A DNA stretch of 64,000 nt, taken from the NCBI GenBank assembly GCA_027488785.1, contig JAIYAY010000011.1, positions 1-64,000 on the forward strand, read 5' to 3'. Position 1 is the stretch's first letter. Each line of letters starts with the position of its first letter. The position numbers and the translations under genes are program-made. The DNA comes from Sphingomonadales bacterium (GTDB lineage Bacteria > Pseudomonadota > Alphaproteobacteria > Sphingomonadales > Sphingomonadaceae). The notes below the pieces were generated by a model, which worked only from the letters and a program-made list of their open reading frames with translations, had not been told where the DNA came from and ran no database searches. This document shows positions 45,100 through 53,000 of this stretch, in pieces.

Positions 45100-46902
45100 A
45101 TGTCGCAACCTCCAATCTTCGCTTTCGAAAATCTCGCGCTCCAGCAAGGTGGCGGCTGGCTGTTTCAAGATATTGATTTATTCATCGGCGCGCGCGATCG
45201 TTTGGCGCTGATCGGCCGCAATGGAGCTGGCAAAACGACCTTGATGAAGCTGGTGGCGGGGACCGTCGAAGCGGACAAGGGCAACCGTGTCGTCGTGCCT
45301 GGCACCAACATCGTGATGCTCGAACAAGACCCTGATGTCAGCGCTTTTGACCGGCTTGTCGATTTTGCCATTCATGGTGCAAAAGGTCCGCCCGAATATG
45401 CGGTGCGGGCGATTGCTGACCAATTGGGCATTAATCTGGACCGTGAAGCAAAAACCGCAAGCGGTGGCGAAAAACGCCGCGCCGCCATCTGCCGCGCGCT
45501 GGCAAGTGAGCCTGACCTGTTGCTGCTGGACGAACCAACCAACCATCTGGACCTTGCCGCGATTGAATGGCTAGAGGAATGGCTGACGCGCTATCGCGGG
45601 GCATTCATGGTAATCAGCCATGACCGGACGTTTTTGACGCGGCTAACGCGGCAGACATTCTGGCTGGATCGCGGATTGCTCCGTCGCAATGAAATCGGCT
45701 TTGGCGGTTATGACGCATGGACCGAGCGCATCTTTGCTGAGGATGCGCGCAATGCAGACCGCTTAGATGCGAAGTTAAAGATTGAGGCGCATTGGCTGGA
45801 ACGCGGCGTCACCGCTCGGCGCAAGCGTAACCAGGGCCGGTTGGCCAAGCTCTGGGAAATGCGCGCAGCGCGGGCCGCGATGATTGGCCCGCAAGGGACG
45901 GCCAAGCTCGCAGCTGCCAGCGACGACAGCAAAACCAAAACGGTGATCAGCGCACAGAATGTCGGCAAAAGCTTTGGCGACCGGACGATCATCAAGGATT
46001 TCACGCTGCGCATTCAGCGCGGCGACCGTATTGGCATTGTCGGCGCAAATGGCACGGGCAAAACAACGCTTATCCGCATGCTGACGGGCGAGACCGAACC
46101 CGACACGGGCAGCATCACCTTGTCACCGACGCTGACGGGCATTGTTATTGACCAGCAACGCAAATTGCTGACGCCCGAAAAACGCGTGCGTGATGTGTTG
46201 GCCGAGGGCAGCGACTGGATCGATGTGCGCGGCGTACGCAAACATGTGCAGGGTTATCTGAAGGAATTCCTATTCGATCCCGCGTTGATTGAGGCGCGGA
46301 TCGGTTCCTTATCTGGCGGCGAGCAATCACGTATTTTGCTCGCCCGGGAATTTGCCCGCGAAGCCAATTTATTGGTGCTCGACGAACCGACCAACGATCT
46401 TGATCTGGAAACATTGGATCTGCTGCAAGAAGTTATCGCCGATTATGATGGCACGGTTTTGATCGTTAGCCACGACCGTGATTTTCTCGACCGGACAGTC
46501 AATTTGACGTTAGGCTTGGATGGTTCAGGCCATGTCGATATCATCGCTGGTGGATATGCTGATTGGGAAGAAAAACGCGACAAGCGGGACAAGCCAGCCG
46601 TCAAGAAGGCCGAAAAAACCGTTTCGACAGAGCCCGCCTCGGCGGCCCCATCAATGCCCAAAAAGGTCAAGCTAAGCTACAAAGACCAGCGGGACTATGA
46701 TCTCCTGCCCAAGCGCATCGCAGACATCGATGCTGAGATTGCGGCCGCAGAAAAGGAAATGAGCGACCCAGCTTTATACACACAAAAGCCTGCACGCTTT
46801 GCCGAACTGACCACCAAGACCGAAAGCCTGCGTGCCGAAAAGGATGTCGCCGAAGAACGCTGGTTAGAATTGGCGATGATGGTCGAAGAGTCCACATCCT
46901 AG
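45100..46902 (+). CDS. uup: ABC-F ATPase (Uup-type)
   Basis: About 600 residues, two ATPase cassettes in one chain without membrane domains. First cassette: Walker A GRNGAGKTTL and signature SGGEKRRAA; second: GANGTGKTTLIRML and LSGGEQSRILLARE. C-terminal coiled coil (about 555-600) after a Lys/Pro-rich linker. Uup-like ABC-F proteins bind ribosomes or affect DNA recombination/replication. An ATG at 45031 extends the frame by 23 residues of unlike sequence; the ATG at 45100 (MSQPPIFAF) fits the family better. Confidence 0.92.
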   Translation: MSQPPIFAFENLALQQGGGWLFQDIDLFIGARDRLALIGRNGAGKTTLMKLVAGTVEADKGNRVVVPGTNIVMLEQDPDVSAFDRLVDFAIHGAKGPPEYAVRAIADQLGINLDREAKTASGGEKRRAAICRALASEPDLLLLDEPTNHLDLAAIEWLEEWLTRYRGAFMVISHDRTFLTRLTRQTFWLDRGLLRRNEIGFGGYDAWTERIFAEDARNADRLDAKLKIEAHWLERGVTARRKRNQGRLAKLWEMRAARAAMIGPQGTAKLAAASDDSKTKTVISAQNVGKSFGDRTIIKDFTLRIQRGDRIGIVGANGTGKTTLIRMLTGETEPDTGSITLSPTLTGIVIDQQRKLLTPEKRVRDVLAEGSDWIDVRGVRKHVQGYLKEFLFDPALIEARIGSLSGGEQSRILLAREFAREANLLVLDEPTNDLDLETLDLLQEVIADYDGTVLIVSHDRDFLDRTVNLTLGLDGSGHVDIIAGGYADWEEKRDKRDKPAVKKAEKTVSTEPASAAPSMPKKVKLSYKDQRDYDLLPKRIADIDAEIAAAEKEMSDPALYTQKPARFAELTTKTESLRAEKDVAEERWLELAMMVEESTS

Positions 46903-46912
46903 GGTCCTGACC

Positions 46913-47410
46913 CTAGCCGGGGATACGGTAGAAAGCGGCAAGCCGATCCAGCGCAATTTTGAGCACAATCTTGCCTGACCGCACGGGCCACGACATCTCG
47001 CGCTCCGCAGCGGGCACGCTTTCCCCAACGCAAATGACGCGCCATGCAATATCCGATAAATCGGGCCCAAGCGCGATCAACGCTCTGTCAAAGCGGTGCT
47101 TGGCCTGTATCATTCGTTCCGTGCGGTTCAGCCCCGATGGCGCACCGCGTTTGTGACGACTGCGCGGAATATTTTCCCACGACATGGTGACATGAGACCC
47201 GAGAGCAGCGGATTCATAATCCCCGCGCAATGTCTCGCCTGCCAACATATGTCGATTCGACAAATGGCCGCGCGCGTGCAGCCAGGACAAGGGCGATTCC
47301 GATAGGTTAATCGTGACGGTGCGCCCGGTTGCATGGCTTTCTATCAACGGACGGTCAACTAGCATGCGTGGATCGTGAAATTTTCGGCTCGTGTAGGATT
47401 TGGCGGGCAT
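46913..47410 (-). CDS. DUF6456-type protein, GafZ/GafA-C-like
   Basis: A 165-residue basic protein. The segment ESPLSWLHARGHLSNRHML-AGETLRGDY matches the pattern I associate with DUF6456 (SPLxWL ... G..LR.D+..A.L....T..W, continued here by LGSHVTMSWE), found in gene transfer agent activators GafA (C-terminal half) and GafZ. AAGGAG sits 7 bases before the ATG. It is divergent from an XRE regulator with a shared 88-base promoter region containing the operator-like palindrome. It carries no helix-turn-helix of its own that I can see. The family call is from recalled consensus and needs an HMM search. Confidence 0.6.
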   Translation of the reverse strand: MPAKSYTSRKFHDPRMLVDRPLIESHATGRTVTINLSESPLSWLHARGHLSNRHMLAGETLRGDYESAALGSHVTMSWENIPRSRHKRGAPSGLNRTERMIQAKHRFDRALIALGPDLSDIAWRVICVGESVPAAEREMSWPVRSGKIVLKIALDRLAAFYRIPG

Positions 47411-47428
47411 CGATAATCTCCTTTGACT

Positions 47429-47485
47429 GTTCGAATCACCCTTGCCATGTGGTAAATATTGTAGGAAAGAAAAAACCTATTTGGT
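47429..47485. promoter_or_regulatory. Divergent promoter region with operator core shared with the lysis promoter
   Basis: TGTTCGAA (47429-47436), TGTAGGAAAG (47460-47469) and ACC-TATTT-GGT (47475-47485) lie between the DUF6456 and XRE genes. The same three words recur upstream of the endolysin gene near 51.4 kb, TGTAGGAAAG there in opposite orientation. The last lies 13 bases before the XRE ATG, so a protein bound there would block it, consistent with autoregulation. GGAG at 47489-47492 is the XRE ribosome binding site. Confidence 0.55.
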
Positions 47486-47498
47486 AATGGAGCGCTTC

Positions 47499-48062
47499 AT
47501 GCAAAGTCGAATTCGTGATGTTCGAAGGGCCAAGGGCCTAACACTTGCCGATGTGGCCGAACGCTGCAATCCACCAACAACGGCACAAACCATCGGCCGC
47601 CTCGAAACCGGTATGCGCGTGTTGTCGCTCATCTGGATTAACCGCATTGCGGATGCTCTGGGCGTGGATTCGAGTGATCTCGTTGCCCTGCCTGACCAAC
47701 AATTTCTGTCCGTCGCGGCTGTGCTGCAGGAGGATGGAACCCATGCGCCGACAAAGGAGGAGCGTATCATGGTTCCCAATATCGGCGGCAGCATGATTGG
47801 GCTTCGGATTGCGGCGGCAATAGGGGAGTATCGGCGCGGTGATGAATTATGGCTTGAGCAGCTTCAACCCAAGGATTTTACCTCTGCGCTGAATTTGGAC
47901 GTGCTTGTGCCGAGACCCGGCGGACGGTTCATCTTTGGCCGCTTGCTTGGCCGGGATGCAGGCAAGCTACACCTTCTGCCGTTGGAGGCTGGCGCACGTC
48001 AGCAGGTCGTGACCGACCCAGCCTGGATTGCCAAAGCCGTCCGGCTCGTCCGCAAATTGTAA
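47499..48062 (+). CDS. XRE-type regulator with S24-like C-terminal domain
   Basis: A 187-residue protein. Residues 2-60 form an XRE helix-turn-helix (IRDVRRAKGLTLADVAERCN, TAQTIGRLETG, IADALGV). The C-terminal part (about 90-170) has the run of strands of a LexA/CI-like S24 domain, with GGSM (96-99) where the nucleophile Ser would lie, but an Arg (Arg148 in FIFGRLLG) where the catalytic Lys is usual, so self-cleavage is doubtful. GGAG is 6 bases before this ATG; upstream codons are ignored. It is a likely repressor/activator of the DUF6456 gene and the lysis pair. Confidence 0.8.
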   Translation: MQSRIRDVRRAKGLTLADVAERCNPPTTAQTIGRLETGMRVLSLIWINRIADALGVDSSDLVALPDQQFLSVAAVLQEDGTHAPTKEERIMVPNIGGSMIGLRIAAAIGEYRRGDELWLEQLQPKDFTSALNLDVLVPRPGGRFIFGRLLGRDAGKLHLLPLEAGARQQVVTDPAWIAKAVRLVRKL

Positions 48063-48065
48063 CCG

Positions 48066-49055
48066 TTAAGGCTGCGCGCCGAAGTCTGCGCCTATCCGTT
48101 CCGCCTTCGACCCCGTGCCTTCGTCGGTCGGGACGAAGCTATGTGATCCAACCTTAAGCCAAATTAGGATCGGTGCCGCTTGATAGATGGACGAGTAGGT
48201 CCCGACAACAATACCAAATGCCATTGCCATGCTGAAACCAAAGATGACGTCTGGTCCAAACAGTACCAGCACAATCAGCGGCAGCGAAATCGATACGCTG
48301 GTCATAACTGTGCGTGACAAGGTTTCATTGACTGAAAGGTTCAGAAGCGAGGCCATTTCCATCTTACGGAACTTCATCAGATTTTCGCGGATTCGGTCGT
48401 AAATCACGACGGTGTCGTTCAAGGAATAGCCGATGATGGTCAGCAAAGCCGCAATGATGTTCAAGTCAAACTCCCACCCGGTAAGCGAGAATAGCCCGAA
48501 GGTAAGCGTGACGTCGTGGACCAGCGACCAGATTGCGCCGACACCAAACTGCCATTCAAAACGGAACCAAATATAGATCGAAACCCCTGCCATTGCGGCC
48601 AGAAGTGCCAATATCCCCTTGCTGAACAATTCCTCGGAAACTTTGCCGGACACGGAGTCCACGCCGTCAATCCGAACGTCCGGGTGATCGGCCTTCAAAC
48701 TGTTGGTGATTTTCACCGCCATGGCATTGGCCAGTTCAGGGTTTTTGTCCGCGCCTTCTGGCAATTTCATGCGGATCGAAACCTGATTTTCGGCACCAAA
48801 ACGCTGAATTGTTGGATCGCCATAACCAAGGCTGCCAACGGTCTCGCGCAGTTCGGCCACAGGCGCCGTGGCACTTTGCGTGAACGTTGCGCGGATCATC
48901 TGGCCGCCGATAAAATCGACGCCGAAATTGAGGCCCTTGGTTGCGACCAAGCCCACCGATGCTGCCATCAGAACCAAGCTGATCGCAAAGGCCCATACGC
49001 GCCATTTGAGAAAATCGATGTTGGTGTCATCACGAACGAGTTTGAGCAGTTTCAT
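48066..49055 (-). CDS. secF: Protein translocase subunit SecF
   Basis: A 329-residue six-helix membrane protein with FGVDFIGGQMIRA-type first periplasmic domain entry, then YSLNDTVVIYDRIREN and the GTYSSIYQAAPILIW end motif. With SecD it pulls proteins through SecYEG using the proton gradient. It starts 10 bases after secD; order yajC-secD-secF is standard. Confidence 0.96.
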   Translation of the reverse strand: MKLLKLVRDDTNIDFLKWRVWAFAISLVLMAASVGLVATKGLNFGVDFIGGQMIRATFTQSATAPVAELRETVGSLGYGDPTIQRFGAENQVSIRMKLPEGADKNPELANAMAVKITNSLKADHPDVRIDGVDSVSGKVSEELFSKGILALLAAMAGVSIYIWFRFEWQFGVGAIWSLVHDVTLTFGLFSLTGWEFDLNIIAALLTIIGYSLNDTVVIYDRIRENLMKFRKMEMASLLNLSVNETLSRTVMTSVSISLPLIVLVLFGPDVIFGFSMAMAFGIVVGTYSSIYQAAPILIWLKVGSHSFVPTDEGTGSKAERIGADFGAQP

Positions 49056-49065
49056 GGCAATATCC

Positions 49066-50664
49066 TCAAATCGTCAATTCAGTGGGACGCGTGCGCTTCA
49101 CCCAGAGCGACACCCACATGCGGGTAATCGTCACGGCGGTAAACACGGATGTAACAATGCCGATCATCAACACCACGGCAAAGCCGCGAATAGGCCCCGA
49201 CCCGAAAATGAACAGCAAAACCGCAGCGATTACGTTTGTACTGTTTGCGTCGAAAATCGCACGGCTCGCTTCTTTGTACCCAAACTCGATCGCCTGAACC
49301 ACACGGCGGCCCCGTTTCAGTTCTTCGCGAATACGTTCGTTAATCAGCACGTTCGCGTCAACCGCCGCACCAATCGTCAGGACAAAGCCCGCAATCCCCG
49401 GCAAAGTCAGGGTGGCGTTCGCAACGCCCATGACGCCCAAGATCATCAAAATGTTGATGATCAACGCAACATTAGCATACATGCCGAAACGGCCGTAAAC
49501 GAGGAACATGAGCACCAGAATTGCGGTTGTACCGATGACCGCAGCTAATACACCGCGACGGATGGAGTCCGCGCCAAGGTCGGGACCGACCGAACGCTCC
49601 TCAACGATAGTCAAATCCACTGGCAACGCACCGGAGCGCAATGAGATTGATAAGGCATTGGCGCTCTCAGTCGTGAAGCTGCCGGAAATTTGGGATACCC
49701 CGCCAAAAATCGGTTCCCGAATTTGCGGCGCGGATATGACTTGGCCGTCGAGCACAATCGCGAACAATTTGTTCACATTTTGCTGTGTCATGCGGGCAAA
49801 TTTTTGTCCGCCCTCGGAATCAAACTGGATGGTCACTGCAGGCTCATTGGTCTGCGGATCAAATGTTGGATCAGCCTTGACCAATTTGTCGCCCGATATT
49901 CCGCCCAAGCGACGCACCGCGATATACGGCAATCCCGTTGGATTGTCCGGATAGGGCAGAACTTGGCTACCAACGCGGGCCTTGCCCTGCGCGGTTTGAT
50001 CGGGGTCAGCTTGTTCATCGACCAGCTTAAATTCTAGCTTCGCCGTCTTACCAATCAATGCCTTCAACGCTTCTGGATCCTCCAACCCGGGAACCTGAAC
50101 GACAATGCGGGTATCACCCTGGCGAATGATCGTCGGCTCCAAGGTGCCAAGCGCGTTAATCCGCCGGTCAATGACGTCCTTGGCCGTATCCATTGCTTGG
50201 TCCAGCGCAGTTTCATTGCCAGAGCTTGCTGGTGACAAAACAATGCGGTTGCCATTGTTCACACCGAGATTCCAATCCCGCGTGCCCATATTATTGCTGA
50301 TGAGCGGCAAGATCACTTCACGCGCAGCGTCCACCTTGGACATGTCGGTGACGTTAAAACTCAATTCGCCTTCGCTGCGCGATACATCCGCAATTGCAAT
50401 TTGCGGATTGGCACGGCGCAGTGCTGTGCGGACGCTGTCCTCCAGAGCCTCAAGCCGTGCCTCTGCAAGTTGCGACGTGTCCGCCTCAAGCAAGATGTGA
50501 CTACCACCGGCGAGGTCGAGACCAAGGTTGATTGTCGGGGTCGGCACAAATTGTGCAAGCTGTGCGCGCATTGCCGTCGGCAGCAGGCTAGGTATAGCAA
50601 ATGCCACTCCGACGATTATCAGGACGTTGAGCATCCATACGCGCCAACGGGGAAAATCAAGCAT
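49066..50664 (-). CDS. secD: Protein translocase subunit SecD
   Basis: A 532-residue protein with one N-terminal helix (about 10-28), the large periplasmic P1 region beginning LGLDLAGGSHILLE, and five C-terminal helices including FVLTIGAAVDANVLINERIREEL (the conserved Asp for proton transfer). Partner of SecF downstream and YajC upstream. Confidence 0.96.
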   Translation of the reverse strand: MLDFPRWRVWMLNVLIIVGVAFAIPSLLPTAMRAQLAQFVPTPTINLGLDLAGGSHILLEADTSQLAEARLEALEDSVRTALRRANPQIAIADVSRSEGELSFNVTDMSKVDAAREVILPLISNNMGTRDWNLGVNNGNRIVLSPASSGNETALDQAMDTAKDVIDRRINALGTLEPTIIRQGDTRIVVQVPGLEDPEALKALIGKTAKLEFKLVDEQADPDQTAQGKARVGSQVLPYPDNPTGLPYIAVRRLGGISGDKLVKADPTFDPQTNEPAVTIQFDSEGGQKFARMTQQNVNKLFAIVLDGQVISAPQIREPIFGGVSQISGSFTTESANALSISLRSGALPVDLTIVEERSVGPDLGADSIRRGVLAAVIGTTAILVLMFLVYGRFGMYANVALIINILMILGVMGVANATLTLPGIAGFVLTIGAAVDANVLINERIREELKRGRRVVQAIEFGYKEASRAIFDANSTNVIAAVLLFIFGSGPIRGFAVVLMIGIVTSVFTAVTITRMWVSLWVKRTRPTELTI

Positions 50665-50732
50665 AGATTGGTTCCGAACGAACTATGAAGGCAATATCTG
50701 GGGTCAGCGGCAAAGCCGTTCAACCCCGACGG

Positions 50733-51059
50733 TTAATCATTCGCGGCTTTCGCATTGCGTGGCTGAACGTTGGCAATGGTCGATTTAACCGCCTTTACCC
50801 GCACATTTGGCGCAATTTCAACCTCAACATATTCGTCGGCTACCTTTGTCACTTTACCCATCAGGCCGCCAGCAGTTACGACTTCGTCATTCTTCTGAAC
50901 AGCGGCGATTTTAGCTTCATGTGCCTTCGCGCGCTTTTGCTGCGGACGGATGAGGAAGAAGTAGAATACTACAAAGATGAGCAGAAGCGGGAACAGCTGC
51001 ACGAAAAATGCAGAACCACCAGCACCGCCAGCGGCAGCAGTTAAGATAACAGTGTCCAT
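50733..51059 (-). CDS. yajC: Preprotein translocase accessory subunit YajC
   Basis: A 108-residue protein: one N-terminal membrane helix (about 20-40, LFPLLLIFVVFYFFLIRPQQKR) and a small cytoplasmic domain with NDEVVTAGGLMGKVTKV. Joins SecDF. The open frame begins 26 codons earlier but the ATG at 51059 (MDTVILTAAAG) with GAGG upstream is the family-like start. It is first in the yajC-secD-secF operon. Confidence 0.95.
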   Translation of the reverse strand: MDTVILTAAAGGAGGSAFFVQLFPLLLIFVVFYFFLIRPQQKRAKAHEAKIAAVQKNDEVVTAGGLMGKVTKVADEYVEVEIAPNVRVKAVKSTIANVQPRNAKAAND

Positions 51060-51237
51060 GAGAAACCTCGCACTAATAAAATCAAGCGCCCACTTCAGCG
51101 CTATCTGGAAACAATCGGGTGCGATTATCACCTGCACCCTGCCGACGCAACGTCAAAGCTTTGACAGCGTGCTTGCTTTTCCAAAACCACCGCCATATAG
51201 GCGCGCATCCATTGGTCTCGGCGAGGTCATTGGCGGT

Positions 51238-51314
51238 CGGGACGTAGCGCAGCCTGGTAGCGCATCACACTGGGGGTGTGGGGGTCGCAGGTTCGAATCC
51301 TGTCGTCCCGACCA
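51238..51314 (+). tRNA. tRNA-Pro (anticodon GGG)
   Basis: Acceptor CGGGACG pairs with CGTCCCG. D-stem GCGC/GCGC, anticodon stem TCACA/TGTGG around CTGGGGG (anticodon GGG), T-arm with GTTCGAATC, discriminator A, encoded CCA at 51312-51314. It lies between yajC and the endolysin gene. Confidence 0.96.
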
Positions 51315-51371
51315 ATAATTCACTATAAAATTTCAACGCAAATAACGCGCAAGCGCGCACTGGCCGTGCAT

Positions 51372-51426
51372 TTGGAAGATTTTACTTTCCTACAAATAAC
51401 CTATTTGGTTATTATTTGTTCGAAAG
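51372..51426 (+). promoter_or_regulatory. Lysis-gene promoter with a 19-bp palindrome
   Basis: AATAACC-TATTT-GGTTATT (51395-51413) is an inverted repeat with 7-bp perfect arms. CTTTCCTACA (51385-51394) abuts it and TGTTCGAA (51417-51424) follows. The same words occur upstream of the XRE gene. A TTGGAA at 51372 with AATAAC at 51395 (17-base spacer) could be a -35/-10 pair, in which case the palindrome overlaps the -10. GAGGG is the ribosome binding site of the endolysin ATG at 51440. Confidence 0.6.
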
Positions 51427-51439
51427 TGAGGGTACGCCG

Positions 51440-51985
51440 ATGCGTGACAATATTGACGGACTGATTGACGACCTGATTGCGCGCGAGGGCGGCTTTGTCG
51501 ATCATCCTGCCGACAAAGGCGGACCAACGCGCTGGGGCATTAGCCAGGCAGTCGCCCGTCGGCATGGCTATATGGGGCAGATGGAAAATCTGCCGCGCAG
51601 CGTTGCTGCGTTGATTTACCAAAAGCAATATTGGCGCGCACCTTCATTCGATCAAGTGGCGCAGATTGCGCCAATATTGGCAGCAGAGCTATTTGACACG
51701 GGCGTCAATATGGGCGCCGGCACAGCAATCGGATTTTTGCAACGCGCGTTGAATGCGCTGAACCGCAATGGCGCGGATTATCCAGACATTGCCGTAGACC
51801 GCACAATCGGCCCCGATAGCTTGCGCGCGCTGGAGGCATTTTTGGCCAAGCGCGGGCCACTGGCGGAGGGCGTTCTAACGAAAGCAATCGATGCCTTGCA
51901 AGGGGCGCATTATGTCCGCTTGGCCGAAGCACGCCCTGCGCAAGAGGCGTTTCTCTATGGCTGGATTAAAAGCCGTATTGGTTAA
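51440..51985 (+). CDS. Glycoside hydrolase family 108 endolysin (N-acetylmuramidase)
   Basis: A 181-residue muralytic enzyme. The N-terminal catalytic motif reads LIAREGGFVDHPADKGGPTRWGIS, with Glu16 in EGGF as the expected acid and the DKGGPT-GI signature of GH108. The C-terminal region (AVDRTIGPDSLRALEAF) is the peptidoglycan-binding part of the family. No signal peptide is visible, so it needs the adjacent holin for release. It is 19 bases upstream of the holin. Similar pairs serve phages and, outside the main cluster, gene transfer agents of Rhodobacterales. Confidence 0.88.
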   Translation: MRDNIDGLIDDLIAREGGFVDHPADKGGPTRWGISQAVARRHGYMGQMENLPRSVAALIYQKQYWRAPSFDQVAQIAPILAAELFDTGVNMGAGTAIGFLQRALNALNRNGADYPDIAVDRTIGPDSLRALEAFLAKRGPLAEGVLTKAIDALQGAHYVRLAEARPAQEAFLYGWIKSRIG

Positions 51986-52004
51986 TTATTAAAAGGAGTA
52001 AGCC

Positions 52005-52418
52005 ATGTCACTCATTGAAGGTATCATCGGCCCGATTGCGAAACTGATCGACAAAATCATTCCCGATCCGAAAGCCCGCGATGCGGCAAAGCTCGAACTG
52101 ATCAAGCTGCAAGGCAGTCAAGAGATGGATGCATTGCGCACCCAATTGTCTGCCGTGTTGGCTGAAGCGCAATCCGCCGATCCATGGACAAGCCGCGCAC
52201 GGCCAAGTTTCCTCTATGTAATCTATACCATGTTGTTGTGGGCGATCCCGATGGGGTTGATTGCCGCCGTTCAGCCTGAGGCAGCAGCCAATATCGCGCG
52301 CGGCATGAACGCCTATCTCAATGGCCTGCCTGAGCCCTTATATGCGTTGTTTGGCACTGGCTATCTCGGTTACACCGTCGCCCGCCAATGGGGTATTTCA
52401 CGCGGGCTGGAAAAATAG
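52005..52418 (+). CDS. Holin of the 3TM superfamily
   Basis: A 137-residue protein with an N-terminal amphipathic helix (about 5-20), helical charged region, and hydrophobic helices at about 68-90 and 108-127, followed by a charged ARQWGISRGLEK tail. Sequence PWTSRARPSFLYVIYTMLLWA fits the Holin_3TMs family. It would make membrane lesions that let the endolysin through. AAGGAG is 8 bases before the ATG. Cotranscribed with the endolysin. Confidence 0.85.
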   Translation: MSLIEGIIGPIAKLIDKIIPDPKARDAAKLELIKLQGSQEMDALRTQLSAVLAEAQSADPWTSRARPSFLYVIYTMLLWAIPMGLIAAVQPEAAANIARGMNAYLNGLPEPLYALFGTGYLGYTVARQWGISRGLEK

Positions 52419-52489
52419 TTGTCTAATGCCAACAACATCCGTTACCCTTAAACTCCCGTGAGGGATTTTAGGGACTTAGGAGAACCAAG

Positions 52490-52765
52490 ATGAAGAAATT
52501 AGTCGCAACTGTTGCTGCTCTTGCATTTGCAGCATCGCTTACCGCATGTGGCGAAGCTGGTGAAAAGGCTGCCGAAGAAACCGCTGAAGCCGCCGACGCC
52601 ACGGGCGAAGCTATGGAAGCTGGTGCCGAGAACGCCATGACTGCGGCCGAAGGCGCAGCCGATGCAACCGCAGAGGCCGCGGATGACGCAACCGCCGAAG
52701 CTGGCGCCGAAGCTGGCGCCGCCGTTGAAGAGGCTGGCAAGGATATGCAGAAAGCTGCCGAATAA
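52490..52765 (+). CDS. Small Ala/Glu-rich lipoprotein
   Basis: A 91-residue protein with signal peptide and lipobox LTAC (Cys20). The mature part is made almost only of Ala, Glu, Asp, Thr and Gly with imperfect heptad-like AAE/AAD repeats, predicted helical. It has GGAG 7-8 bases before the ATG and a terminator after it. It follows the holin by 71 bases; whether it belongs to the lysis unit (for example as an outer-membrane spanin-like part) or is separate is unclear. Codon content is consistent with a real gene. Confidence 0.7.
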   Translation: MKKLVATVAALAFAASLTACGEAGEKAAEETAEAADATGEAMEAGAENAMTAAEGAADATAEAADDATAEAGAEAGAAVEEAGKDMQKAAE

Positions 52766-52790
52766 TCGGTTTTGTATCCACATAAAATCT

Positions 52791-52822
52791 AAGCCCGCCT
52801 TGCTCCGCGCAACGGCGGGCTT
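52791..52822 (+). terminator. Rho-independent terminator
   Basis: AAGCCCGCC (52791-52799) pairs with GGCGGGCTT (52814-52822), 26 bases after the lipoprotein gene; the tail TTATTC is short in T. Confidence 0.75.
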
Positions 52823-52924
52823 ATTCATGTCCGGGCAAGGGTCCTTGCCGTCATGTCGTCTGGAACGGCCCGTGACAAAAATAGCTGAGGCAATGCGGAA
52901 AAGCACCGCTGTGACCAAACAATC

Positions 52925-52958
52925 CATAAAAAAGGCGAGGCTGCGAACCCCGCCTTTC
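52925..52958 (-). terminator. Rho-independent terminator of the MotA-like operon
   Basis: Minus strand: AAAGGCGGGG, loop, CCTCGCCTTT with a single mismatch, then TTTTT. It lies about 45 bases past the stop at 53001 of the LysM/MotA-like gene. Confidence 0.75.
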
Positions 52959-53000
52959 CTCTTATATATTTAGAAAACCGCACCGCAGCGGGTTTCAGCT

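Noticed and set aside
51238-52500. Integrated phage at the tRNA-Pro gene
   Set aside because: No integrase, no repeat of the tRNA 3' end was seen downstream, and no other phage genes; kept only as an alternative to the GTA reading.
52468-52927. Minus-strand frames opposite the Ala/Glu-rich lipoprotein
   Set aside because: Shadow of the repeats; the plus-strand gene has lipobox and ribosome binding site.
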